From Acidilobaceae archaeon (GTDB lineage Archaea; Thermoproteota; Thermoprotei_A; Sulfolobales; Acidilobaceae), in assembly GCA_028276165.1 (NCBI GenBank), contig JAPYWV010000004.1, forward strand, positions 1 through 39,324: a stretch of 39,324 nucleotides of DNA, written 5' to 3'. Both the position numbers and the translations under genes were made by a program. Position 1 is the stretch's first letter. Each line of letters begins with the position of its first letter. Shown piece after piece: positions 23,919 through 31,585 of this stretch. Below the pieces are notes generated by a model. It was not told the DNA's origin. It worked only from the letters and a program-made list of their open reading frames with translations, and did not search any database.

Positions 23919-25577
23919 CTATATGTTAATCTGCCCTCCTAGGCTTACCACGTCAACGAAGTCTTCGTCGTTAAGTAGCGGTATGGGGCGTCCTAGGAGC
24001 TCTCTTTCCAGTATGGTTTCAGCTATCACATGGTATCTCTTTTCCCAAAGCCTAGCGGCTACGTTCTCTAGTAGGATGATTGAGATTGCGTAGCCGAGTT
24101 TCCTCAATAGGTCTTTAGCCTCATACTCTACTACTTCAGGTTGTCTTACAAGCATTTCCTCTATCGTTGTCTCTATAACTGTTAGAGCTTTCCTCGAAGT
24201 ATCCACGTTCATAGTCTCCCTAGCTCTCCCCCTCATCTCCTCTAAGAGCGTCTTATGCGCACCCTTCTTCGCCATAACCTCGAGCATATCCAGTGCTTGG
24301 ATGTTACTCGTACCCTCCCATATGGGTGTTATTAGAGCCTCCCTATGCCATCTCTCCACGGGGTACTCTGTGAGGAAGCCAAGCCCTCCTAGGAGCTCCA
24401 TGGAGGTAGTGGTTACCCTTAACGCTATCTCTGCTGTAACATTCTTAGCTATGTGTGTTAGGAGTCTAGCGTAGTGGTATGCTGGAGTGTAGGGTGGCGT
24501 GTCCCTAGACGACCTCTGGAACATCTCTGTAGCCTCGTGTGCTAGCACAAGCCCAGCTTCTATCAAGGACTCCGCTTCGAGGAGATCCCTTCTAACAAGC
24601 CTATGCTCCACAAGCCTCCTACCAAAAGCCCTCCTATGCAGTGTGTAGAGTACAGCCTCTAGGTAGGCTTTCCTAGCTATCCCTAGAGCTCCGTGGGAGT
24701 TAGCAAGCCTTGACACCATTAAGCTCTCAAGGGCATAGTATACGCCCTTCCCAGCCTCCCCTACAAGGTAACCCTCACTATCAACTAGCTCAACCTCGCC
24801 CGTTGGGACGGCAATGGTGCCACTCTTAGCCTTCAACCTCCTCACATAGAAGTTTAGAGATCCATCCCCCCTAACCCTTGGTACAGCGAAAAGCGATAAG
24901 CCCTTAGCCCCCGGAGGGGATCCAGGCGTCCTAGCTGTAACCAAGGCTACATCGGCTAGGCCAGCACCGCTAGCAAAGTACTTGTAGCCGTTAAGCCTCC
25001 ACAAGCCGTTAGACTCCCTAGCTACAGTAGCATTAGCTCCTAGATCGCTCCCACCCTGGATTTCCGTAAACCATGTAGCTCCGAACATTGTAGGCTTCGA
25101 TAGCCCAGATAAGCTCCTATAGTAGCTCCTCACAGGCTCTAAAGCGTACTTCTCCAACGTGTAGGCAGTCTGTATCGTTATGGTTAGTATACAGCTAACC
25201 CCTGGATCTCCGATTATGTTTAGGGAAGCGTAATGCTCATGCCAGCTACCACCATTGAATGGATACCTGTTAACACCGATATCCCAGATAAGCTTCTCTA
25301 AAATCAACCTCTCAGCAGGGTCGAGCCATACAGAGTCCACCCTATCACCTCTAACACTCCATGTTATGAGTAGGGGCTCGCTCAGCCTATCCACCCTATA
25401 AGCTACCTCATACAACTCCCTCCCAGCTAGTTCTCCTAGGGTTCTGAGATCGGGCTCTGAGCCGAGGTAGACTTTCAAGACATCCCTTAAAGGTTTATCA
25501 ATAGCATAGTGGTTCAAACCATAGGCTAGGGATAGATCCTCAATCCCCTTTAAAGTCAAATCACATCGACCCACCAC
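23919..25577 (-). CDS. AidB-like acyl-CoA dehydrogenase
   Basis: A 552-residue member of the AidB branch of the acyl-CoA dehydrogenase superfamily. The length matches E. coli AidB (about 541) and exceeds ordinary acyl-CoA dehydrogenases by about 150 residues. Markers: MFGATWFTEIQGGSDLGANAT for the FAD site, GYKYFASGAGLAD, the family arginine loops around RRAFGRRLVEH, ELLGGLGFLTEYPVERW, and the active-site glutamate in PIWEGTSNIQALD. AidB proteins bind DNA and FAD in bacteria under alkylation stress; in archaea many simply act on acyl-CoA. Lying upstream of the SCP2 operon but with its own promoter, a metabolic role is more likely here. The start is GTG 25577. Confidence 0.88.
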   Translation of the reverse strand: MVGRCDLTLKGIEDLSLAYGLNHYAIDKPLRDVLKVYLGSEPDLRTLGELAGRELYEVAYRVDRLSEPLLITWSVRGDRVDSVWLDPAERLILEKLIWDIGVNRYPFNGGSWHEHYASLNIIGDPGVSCILTITIQTAYTLEKYALEPVRSYYRSLSGLSKPTMFGATWFTEIQGGSDLGANATVARESNGLWRLNGYKYFASGAGLADVALVTARTPGSPPGAKGLSLFAVPRVRGDGSLNFYVRRLKAKSGTIAVPTGEVELVDSEGYLVGEAGKGVYYALESLMVSRLANSHGALGIARKAYLEAVLYTLHRRAFGRRLVEHRLVRRDLLEAESLIEAGLVLAHEATEMFQRSSRDTPPYTPAYHYARLLTHIAKNVTAEIALRVTTTSMELLGGLGFLTEYPVERWHREALITPIWEGTSNIQALDMLEVMAKKGAHKTLLEEMRGRARETMNVDTSRKALTVIETTIEEMLVRQPEVVEYEAKDLLRKLGYAISIILLENVAARLWEKRYHVIAETILERELLGRPIPLLNDEDFVDVVSLGGQINI

Positions 25578-25594
25578 ATATTGGTAGCTTTAGA

Positions 25595-25620
25595 GTTTAA
25601 ATTACACCACATTTATATAA
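25595..25620. promoter_or_regulatory. Back-to-back TATA boxes of divergent genes
   Basis: In a 77-base gap, the minus-strand box GTAATTTAAAC (25595-25605) lies about 25 bases from the GTG start of the AidB-like gene, implying leaderless transcription. The plus-strand box ATTTATATAA (25611-25620) predicts initiation near 25643 for the gene starting at TTG 25655. The two boxes are separated by about six bases, so the two promoters may compete for binding of TBP and TFB. Confidence 0.55.
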
Positions 25621-25654
25621 GTCCCCTCCCCGCCCCCACTGGTTGGTGTCCTAG

Positions 25655-26506
25655 TTGAAAGCCTACACTTACATTGTTGCAGTACTAGTGGTGGTCGCTC
25701 TCATATCGTATACCTCAGGGTACACCGCTCTCAATGCTTATAAAAGCTGGGTTAACTATAGTAACCCCTATGCCGGAGCTCTTGAACGTGTTAGGTACGG
25801 GGATGTAGGTGTATTTCAACCTCTAGCCGATAACCTAGTGTTCATACTACTCGATGGTGTAACCGTGGACGTGCTACTTGATCTAAGGAAGTCTAATAGC
25901 GATGTAGACAGACTACTATCCATGGGGGCTCTTTACGCTAATGGGCTCTCCATCACTCCTAGCTACTCAGTACCAGCTAGAGCTTCAATACTAACCGGAG
26001 CTCCTCCCGAGATTCACGGTGTTTCATCTAACGAGTATAAGGGGTCTCTTGGAGTTGATAGTATTGTGAGGGTCGCGTGGGAGAGGGGTTACACTATCCT
26101 ATGTAGTGGTGACGGATCGTTTAAGAGGTTCTTTAGAGACTATATAAGGGAGTGTGTTGACGTAGAAGAGGGGGCAGGTCACGGAGCAATATCTCTAGCT
26201 GCTGGGCTAGATCTGCTACGACGGTACTCGAACACCAGCAAGGTACTCCTCTGGATAGGGGTAGCGGATGCGGATATGATAGGCCATAGGGTGGGAGGGC
26301 CTGCGGAGGTGGAGTATAACGCTACCATTATAAACATTATACGGTTAACACTAGAGCTAGTGGAAACCCTTAAGAGGGAGGGGCTTCTCAACAAGACCCT
26401 CCTCGTAATCCTAAACGATCATGGTTTTAAGAGAGGAGGGCATCATGGAGGTCTCGAACCCGAGGTTAGGAGGGTTTTTCACATTATTCATAGGACCTCA
26501 CGTTAA
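25655..26506 (+). CDS. Alkaline-phosphatase-superfamily phosphodiesterase, 5' part (frameshifted)
   Basis: The N-terminal part of a membrane-anchored type I phosphodiesterase / phosphotransferase. A signal-anchor helix (about residues 5-25) is followed by the catalytic domain: metal Asp in FILLDGVTVD (D67), nucleophile region TPSYSVPARASILTG with S105 as the likely nucleophile, HGVSSN, then GVADADMIGHRVGG and NDHGFKRGGHHGG holding the second set of Asp/His ligands. The frame then diverges: after RRVF the reading switches to an unrelated end (HIIHRTSR), while the +1 frame continues the domain. Removing one T from the five-T run at 26475-26479 joins both parts. Substrate unknown; related enzymes transfer or release phospho-head groups. 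Confidence 0.75.
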   Translation: MKAYTYIVAVLVVVALISYTSGYTALNAYKSWVNYSNPYAGALERVRYGDVGVFQPLADNLVFILLDGVTVDVLLDLRKSNSDVDRLLSMGALYANGLSITPSYSVPARASILTGAPPEIHGVSSNEYKGSLGVDSIVRVAWERGYTILCSGDGSFKRFFRDYIRECVDVEEGAGHGAISLAAGLDLLRRYSNTSKVLLWIGVADADMIGHRVGGPAEVEYNATIINIIRLTLELVETLKREGLLNKTLLVILNDHGFKRGGHHGGLEPEVRRVFHIIHRTSR

Positions 26507-27347
26507 ACCAGGTTTCTACGAGACCCCCTTCACACAGTACGATGTAACCCCCACGATATCAATGTTAATGGGTTGGAGGATCCCCATAGTATCTATAGGA
26601 AGACCCCTAACAGAAGGTTTTAACATTGACTCTGATAGGGTCACTGCATATGTTGAAACCTCTAGGATCCAAGGCTACAATCTTGTGAAAGCCGTAGCTG
26701 AAATGGCTGGTGTAGAGGTGAGAGGGGTAGCAGATCCTCTGGAAGCCTACAGTATCCTCGTTGAATCTAAGCTAAGAGATGGTATGTATGTGAGGTTGGT
26801 TCTAGCATTAGCCATCGTAACCTCCACTCTACTTGTAGCCCTCCTACTACTAAGAACAGCTAGGCACTCGATAGGAAAAGCTGATATTGTAGTGGTAGCT
26901 CTTAGCGTCATAGCGTTTGAAGCTTCCTACTGGCTGGCATACACAGCTATGCGAGGTCCCTGGAGCCTCTCAGACATATACTCTTTCGATGAGGTCGTAT
27001 CAAAGATAAGAGCTTCAACAGCAGTAGGAGGATTAGCCTTAGGTTTAACCATTGGGGTTGCAGAGGTAACCCCCTACAGGTCTGGTTTTAGGAGAGTTCT
27101 TGTGAGAGCTCTCACAGCAATAGCAATTGTGGCGGTAATAGGCCTCCTATACTCTCTACCAACCATCATAACATACGGGTTAACAGTTAGATTCCCGTTT
27201 CCAGACTGGGGTAGCGCAGTACTATACTTCACATCCCTAATGAGAGTAGCTTTCACCGGGTTCACAGCACTCCCCATAACTCTAGCTACAAGCATACCTT
27301 TAACAGTAATAGGCGCGTATCTGTTCAAAGGGCTTAAAACAAGTTAA
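26421..27347 (+). CDS. Same phosphodiesterase, 3' part with membrane domain (+1 frame)
   Basis: Continuation of the gene above in the +1 frame. True homology begins near 26475 with FFTLFIGPHVKPG, followed by QYDVTPTISMLMGWRIPI and IGRPL, which are typical of the C-terminal end of the catalytic domain in this superfamily. The rest carries five or six transmembrane segments (from about 26780 to the stop). The ATG at 26421 is in the overlap, where the sequence actually codes the metal-binding motif in the other frame, so it is unlikely to be a true start. All functional motifs of both parts are intact, which argues for a recent single-base slip, a sequencing error or programmed +1 frameshifting rather than an old pseudogene. 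Confidence 0.7.
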   Translation: MVLREEGIMEVSNPRLGGFFTLFIGPHVKPGFYETPFTQYDVTPTISMLMGWRIPIVSIGRPLTEGFNIDSDRVTAYVETSRIQGYNLVKAVAEMAGVEVRGVADPLEAYSILVESKLRDGMYVRLVLALAIVTSTLLVALLLLRTARHSIGKADIVVVALSVIAFEASYWLAYTAMRGPWSLSDIYSFDEVVSKIRASTAVGGLALGLTIGVAEVTPYRSGFRRVLVRALTAIAIVAVIGLLYSLPTIITYGLTVRFPFPDWGSAVLYFTSLMRVAFTGFTALPITLATSIPLTVIGAYLFKGLKTS

Positions 27348-27459
27348 CACGTTATGACCCCTTCCCCACCCTTTAAGGGCGTAGTTTCGAACCTCCAGAT
27401 CAAGTGTGTTACTCCCTCTAGTGTGGGAGATTATAGTTTCTAACAGCATCCCATCCAGA

Positions 27460-27590
27460 CTTGGGGATATGCCGTGTTCTGAGCAGGTTTCCCCGACCCC
27501 GTAATCCCCAAGCCCTCGACCCTAGTTGAACCCCACAGCTACCCCCGGTGGCGTACCGGGGTCTGAAGCTACGTGAGCCCTTGAAGGGCT
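27460..27590 (+). ncRNA. Candidate structured RNA with three hairpins
   Basis: Within a 260-base gene-free gap (27348-27607) there are three perfect stems in a row: CTTGGGGAT (27460-27468) with ATCCCCAAG (27504-27512); CCCCGGT (27543-27549) with ACCGGGG (27555-27561) around a five-base loop; and AGCCC (27576-27580) with GGGCT (27586-27590) around TTGAA. The block ends 18 bases before the first possible start of the YbaK-type gene. Candidates are an independent non-coding RNA, a 5' leader element, or the remnant of an IS200/IS605 right end with its guide RNA. The strand is unproven, since the stems fold on either strand. Confidence 0.5.
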
Positions 27591-27607
27591 GGCTTTGATA
27601 AACTTCA

Positions 27608-28132
27608 ATGCTGGGGGTTTGGATGGTTTTAAGCTTCTCAGCTAACCTCTCTACCCTAGGTTTGCCTGTTTTGAGCTCTGGTAGGGTTAAGGTTGAGGAT
27701 TGGATTAAGTCTCGGGGGCTTGGCTGGAGGGTTCTCGTAATGCCGTCTACGACTAGGACTGTTGATGATGCTGCTAGAGCTCTCGGTGTTAGTAGGGATG
27801 TTATAGTTAAGACTCTAGTGGTCACCTGTAGGGATGCCATCCTAGCTGTTATCATACCTGGGGGTAGGAGGCTTGATATGTCTAAGCTTAGGGGTATCGC
27901 TAGGGATTGTAGGCTTGCTAGACCTGATGAGGTTGAGGTTCTAACAGGTTACCCTGTTGGCGGTGTCCCCCCCATAGCGCTCCCCGAGGGTGTTAAAGTT
28001 ATACTGGATAGGAGTCTCCTGGATAGAGATGTTGTCTACGGTGGTGGGGGTGACGTTAACCTGCTATTGGAGTTTCAGCCTAGGGTTCTCGTGGAGCTAG
28101 GTCTCGCCATGGTCCTCGATGTTTCAAGCTAG
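27608..28132 (+). CDS. YbaK/ProX-type aminoacyl-tRNA deacylase
   Basis: A trans-editing protein that hydrolyses mischarged aminoacyl-tRNA such as Cys- or Ala-tRNA(Pro). The family pattern is clear: TTRTVDDAARALGVSRDVIVKTLVV with the conserved Lys, VIIPGGRRLD, ARPDEVEVLTGYPVGGVPPIAL, and a C-terminal GGGGDVNLLLEFQP stretch. The ORF-track start ATG 27608 is uncertain. ATG 27623 has GGGGGT upstream, and TTG 27671 would give an N-terminus (MSSGRVKVEDW) closer to typical family members. It is preceded by the three-hairpin region and followed by glutamate dehydrogenase on the same strand, each apparently with its own promoter. Confidence 0.88.
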   Translation: MLGVWMVLSFSANLSTLGLPVLSSGRVKVEDWIKSRGLGWRVLVMPSTTRTVDDAARALGVSRDVIVKTLVVTCRDAILAVIIPGGRRLDMSKLRGIARDCRLARPDEVEVLTGYPVGGVPPIALPEGVKVILDRSLLDRDVVYGGGGDVNLLLEFQPRVLVELGLAMVLDVSS

Positions 28133-28174
28133 CTCTGTTCCCACCACTAGCCTAACGCTTTGATCTGCATATTA

Positions 28175-28184
28175 TTTATAAATA
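28175..28184 (+). promoter_or_regulatory. TATA box of the glutamate dehydrogenase gene
   Basis: TTTATAAATA, a near-ideal archaeal TATA element, predicts initiation near 28206. The leader of about 13 bases contains GGTGGGGAT just before the GTG start at 28219, so the strong promoter and strong ribosome-binding site together suggest high expression. Confidence 0.7.
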
Positions 28185-28218
28185 TCCATCACCATCAAAC
28201 TCACATGGGTGGGGATCT

Positions 28219-29481
28219 GTGAGCATCCACATAGACCCCTACGAGGAGGCTAAGAAGCAGCTTAGGGCTACGGTCGAGATACTGGGTTTGAGCGAGGACG
28301 TCTACGAGGCTTTAGCTGTTCCAGAGAGGGTTGTACAGGTTAAGATCCCGGTTAGGATGGATGATGGTAGTGTTAAGGTCTTCATTGGGTGGAGGAGCCA
28401 GCATAATAGTGCTCTAGGCCCCTACAAGGGTGGTGTTAGGTACCACCCTAACGTCACCATGAACGAGGTCATAGCCCTTAGTATGTGGATGACTTGGAAG
28501 TGCAGTCTTGCAGGGTTACCCTATGGTGGTGGGAAGGGTGGTGTTAGGGTTGACCCTAAGAGGCTTAGCTTTAGGGAGTTGGAGAGGCTTAGTAGGGGCT
28601 ACTTCGCTGCTATAGCGGAGATCGTAGGCGAGGATCTAGACATCCCAGCTCCCGATGTATACACGGATGCACAGGTCATGGCCTGGTACCTGGATGAGTA
28701 CTATAGGGTTAGAAGGGGTCATTACTTCGGGGTTGTGACTGGGAAGCCTTTGGATCTAGGTGGTCTAATGGCTAGGGTTTACTCCACGGGGTTAGGGGTG
28801 GCTATAACCGCTAGGGAGCTAGCTAGGAGGATCCTAGGCGGTCTTGAGGGTGCTAGTGTTGCTGTACAGGGTTTCGGTAACGTGGGCTACTATGCTGCTA
28901 AGTTCTTGGAGGAGATGGGTGCTAGGGTTGTAGCTGTTAGTGATAGTAAGGGTGGAATATACAAGGCTGATGGGCTTAGGGTTGAGGAGGTTAAAGCTGT
29001 TAAGGATAAGACAGGGTCTGTTATCAACTACGAGGGGGCTGATAGGAGGGTATCTAACGAGGAGCTCCTAGAGCTCAAAGTCGACATACTAATACCGGCG
29101 GCTCTTGAGAATGTCATAACAGAGCATAATGCTAGGAATATAAAGGCTAAGCTTATAGTGGAGGGTGCTAACGGGCCTACTACAACGGAGGCGGAGAGGA
29201 TCCTAACGGAGATGGGCGTAGTAATAGCCCCCGATATACTAGCTAATGCTGGAGGCGTCATAATGAGCCACATAGAGTGGGTTAACAACAGGATGGGTGG
29301 GTGGATTACAGAGGAGGAGGCTAGGAGGAAGCTGGAGGAGAGGATGATGAACTCCATACAAACCACATGGAGCTTCTGGGAGTCTAAGCTTGATAAGAGG
29401 AGGCACAATCTTAGGGTTGCAGCGTACGCTGTAGCGGTAGATAGAGTTGTAAGGGCTATGAAGCTAAGGGGTTGGATATAG
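28219..29481 (+). CDS. gdhA: Glutamate dehydrogenase
   Basis: Interconverts glutamate and 2-oxoglutarate plus ammonia; a hexameric cytoplasmic enzyme and usually very abundant in hyperthermophiles. Residues seen: [11 protein letters not shown], the substrate/catalytic lysines K94 in WKCSLAGLP and K106 in [19 protein letters not shown] with the catalytic Asp, the dinucleotide site [17 protein letters not shown] (about residues 213-229), and the C-terminal [18 protein letters not shown]. The 420-residue length is exactly that of archaeal family members. The gene has its own strong promoter. It would collect amino groups released by the aminotransferase and peptide-degrading enzymes of this region. 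Cofactor preference cannot be firmly decided; an acidic residue after the Rossmann strand (SDSKGG) is ambiguous. Confidence 0.96.
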   Translation: MSIHIDPYEEAKKQLRATVEILGLSEDVYEALAVPERVVQVKIPVRMDDGSVKVFIGWRSQHNSALGPYKGGVRYHPNVTMNEVIALSMWMTWKCSLAGLPYGGGKGGVRVDPKRLSFRELERLSRGYFAAIAEIVGEDLDIPAPDVYTDAQVMAWYLDEYYRVRRGHYFGVVTGKPLDLGGLMARVYSTGLGVAITARELARRILGGLEGASVAVQGFGNVGYYAAKFLEEMGARVVAVSDSKGGIYKADGLRVEEVKAVKDKTGSVINYEGADRRVSNEELLELKVDILIPAALENVITEHNARNIKAKLIVEGANGPTTTEAERILTEMGVVIAPDILANAGGVIMSHIEWVNNRMGGWITEEEARRKLEERMMNSIQTTWSFWESKLDKRRHNLRVAAYAVAVDRVVRAMKLRGWI

Positions 29482-29482
29482 C

Positions 29483-30178
29483 TTAGGCTAGTAGGGTTCC
29501 ATCCACTTTTTCTCCACGCACAACCCTCACTATTACTGTAGGATCATCCCCTCTAACGAACAACACCTTAACCCTACTCCTCTCAGCCACCCTTAACGCA
29601 ACGTTATCGAATAACTCGTAGGTGCCAGCCAGCTGGGGGTATCCTCTAATCAAGCCTTCGAGCTCACCATAGCTAATCCTACTAAGCCTCCTACTACCCT
29701 CAAAACCAGGTGGTGGCACGTAGACACCATCAATCCCAGCTAGCATGTTAATAACGATATCGGCTTTGAGAGCCTCAGCTAGGGTTACAGCAACAGCATT
29801 AGTACTCTGCCCAGGCTGGAGGCCCCCCAGTACCGGGATTAAACCCCTAGAGGCTAGCTCAACAGCCTCCTCAATACTCTCAATAGGTCTTGGCGGTGAA
29901 TGGGGGGCTAGTGCTAGTGCTAGGGCTAGAGCGTTAACCCTTGAAACAGCTATCCCCATTAGATCCAGGAGAGCCTCTGGGATGTGGAGAGCTCTTAGAA
30001 CATCAATGTAACCTCTAGCTGTAGGACCACCACCACACACTATAGCTAGACCAGAGTAACCCCTAGCCTCAAGAACAGCATCCCTAAGCCTCCTATAGTA
30101 GTCAACGTTAGGAGGGTTTAGGAGCCTACCGCTAACCTTGACAACAACATACCCCATCTCGTGACCCCAGCTATCCAC
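29483..30178 (-). CDS. pyrH: Uridylate kinase, archaeal type
   Basis: Phosphorylates UMP to UDP; a member of the amino-acid-kinase fold. Seen: VVVKVSGRLL with the phosphate-binding Lys, IVCGGGPTARGYID, the long helix with SRVNALALALAL, PVLGGLQPGQSTNAVAVTLAEALKADIVINM (acceptor and ATP regions), and GIDGVY. The 231 residues from the track start probably shorten to about 224, because MGYVVVKVSG is the usual N-terminus of the archaeal family and the first six or seven codons look extra. It lies 27 bases downstream of the small unknown gene on the same strand, so the two are likely an operon. It is convergent with gdhA, the stops being two bases apart. Confidence 0.9.
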   Translation of the reverse strand: MDSWGHEMGYVVVKVSGRLLNPPNVDYYRRLRDAVLEARGYSGLAIVCGGGPTARGYIDVLRALHIPEALLDLMGIAVSRVNALALALALAPHSPPRPIESIEEAVELASRGLIPVLGGLQPGQSTNAVAVTLAEALKADIVINMLAGIDGVYVPPPGFEGSRRLSRISYGELEGLIRGYPQLAGTYELFDNVALRVAERSRVKVLFVRGDDPTVIVRVVRGEKVDGTLLA

Positions 30179-30205
30179 CCGCTAGAGGCCCCACTATGCC
30201 AACCA

Positions 30206-30538
30206 CTAGATCCCATACTCTATAACCCTACGTCTATTAACATCATCCAGGGATCTTGCAACCTCCCTAACAACCCTAGCCTGGAGGGCTGCTAGTAGAT
30301 CCTCCAGCTCGCTAGACTCCTCCACGAAAACACCCTTAAAGGAGTCCTCAAGCCTTATGTGTAATGCTAGCCTCTCTGGGACGACCCCCCTACGGCTCTC
30401 CCTCCTAGGTAGTTTAACGAGCTCCACCACAACCCTCCCCACCTTAACCAGAGGTCTCCTCTCCCAATCCCTCATGCTCTGTAGTAGTTCTGAAAGCCTC
30501 CCAGACACCTCAGCTCCAGTTCCACTCACACAGATCAC
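30206..30538 (-). CDS. Small basic hypothetical protein upstream of pyrH
   Basis: A 110-residue protein, Arg- and Leu-rich, with two helical arms (about residues 13-25 and 75-100) around a beta segment (LVKVGRVVVELVKLP). No family recognised. A size and shape suited to a small RNA- or protein-binding factor is all I can say. The start is GTG 30538, or GTG 30529, which has AGAGGTG at good spacing and gives MSGTGAEVSGRL. It precedes pyrH by 27 bases and is divergent from the gene at 30633. Confidence 0.55.
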   Translation of the reverse strand: MICVSGTGAEVSGRLSELLQSMRDWERRPLVKVGRVVVELVKLPRRESRRGVVPERLALHIRLEDSFKGVFVEESSELEDLLAALQARVVREVARSLDDVNRRRVIEYGI

Positions 30539-30632
30539 CTCTATAGATGCTTCTCCAGCTTAAACCTAATAAAAGGCTATCCCATGGATTAAAGGCGCTG
30601 TTCTAGAAGTTAGTTGGATGGTTGAGGATTAG

Positions 30633-31376
30633 TTGAAGGTCATCATAGGGGTTCCTGTGACCGAAAGAGGTGTTTGGAGGCTTTCGAGGAGGCTAGCTGT
30701 GTATGCCAGGAGGTATGGTAATATAGCTCTACCCCTACCTCAAAGCCTATGCGTGAGGATCGCCACGGGGGGCAGGGATGCCCTGGACTATGCCCTTAAG
30801 CTATTGAACCCCTCCGGCCTCAGGGTGTGGGGTAGCCTGCTTACAGCGTTGAGAGCTCTAGTTCTAGACTATCCTGGTGTTGAAGTTGGATGCTATGCTT
30901 CGGAGGAGAGCTATGCTGCTTCAGAGGAGCGGGGTTACACCATAGCAGCTTTAACAGTTAAAGCTAGAGCGTACAACATAGTCAACCCAGAGGAGTGGCT
31001 TAAGGTTTTCGAGAGCCCACCGCCTAGAACTATAGTGGGTAGCCTCGCAGGCTACAACGCTATAGTAGCTGACGGCTATAGCTGGATGGTAAAGCTTAGA
31101 AGGGAGATTAGGCCCAGCAAGCTCCTAATCCTAGACATTATGGCGCCAACACCACTCGACATACTAGACCTGATGGCGTCCGGTTACCTAGACACCTCAA
31201 GTGTAAGAGAGGTCATAGACTATGCTGTAAAGTACATAGGAGAGTACGTGGTGACATCACGCACGCTAACACAGGCATATGATAAGCTCTTAATGGATAA
31301 GGGTTACCTAGAGCTCCTAAAGAGGCTTAGACTCAAAGTGTACAAGCCTGGTAGGAGGGGGGAGAGCAGCCGATAG
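30633..31376 (+). CDS. Hypothetical protein, 247 aa
   Basis: A soluble alpha/beta protein beginning at TTG 30633. It has alternating hydrophobic strands and helices (MKVIIGVPVTERGVWRLSRR; VEVGCYASEES; PSKLLILDIMAPTPLDILDLM) in the manner of a Rossmann-like or periplasmic-type alpha/beta fold, but no glycine-rich nucleotide loop is evident. I do not recognise the family. The C-terminus is highly basic. It is divergent from the pyrH operon and converges on herA, with a 209-base gap between them. Confidence 0.6.
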   Translation: MKVIIGVPVTERGVWRLSRRLAVYARRYGNIALPLPQSLCVRIATGGRDALDYALKLLNPSGLRVWGSLLTALRALVLDYPGVEVGCYASEESYAASEERGYTIAALTVKARAYNIVNPEEWLKVFESPPPRTIVGSLAGYNAIVADGYSWMVKLRREIRPSKLLILDIMAPTPLDILDLMASGYLDTSSVREVIDYAVKYIGEYVVTSRTLTQAYDKLLMDKGYLELLKRLRLKVYKPGRRGESSR

Positions 31377-31585
31377 CCAATAGAACCCCCCGGGTGAGCC
31401 TAGGCTATCTAATCTCAGTCAGGAGACGGTTTTAGAGGAGTAAACCTGACTCCACTTCAAGCTCTGCAACCGAACCCCATGTAGTGTCGGGCTCATCCTA
31501 GGAGCTTTCGACCTTCGGTGTCCCCTGTTGGAGCTCCTCATACGATCTCATATGATGGGGGTTATATGGGGCTTTTGAAGATCCT
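31377..31585. other. Convergent gap before herA
   Basis: This stretch separates two convergent genes and contains no ORF I would support. It holds an inverted repeat, AGTCAGG with CCTGACT separated by 21 bases (about 31417-31451), and a GGAGCT/AGCTCC pair about 40-80 bases further on. These may be transcript-end structures. No T-tract terminator is obvious. Confidence 0.3.

Noticed and set aside
27384-27400. T-arm-like GGTTCGAAAC on the minus strand as a possible tRNA
   Set aside because: The flanking bases do not form a five-pair T-stem and no acceptor or anticodon arms are found nearby.
27418-27855. Minus-strand 145-aa ORF across the three-hairpin region
   Set aside because: Half of it is antisense to the YbaK-type gene and its sequence is low in typical protein features; best explained as a shadow ORF.
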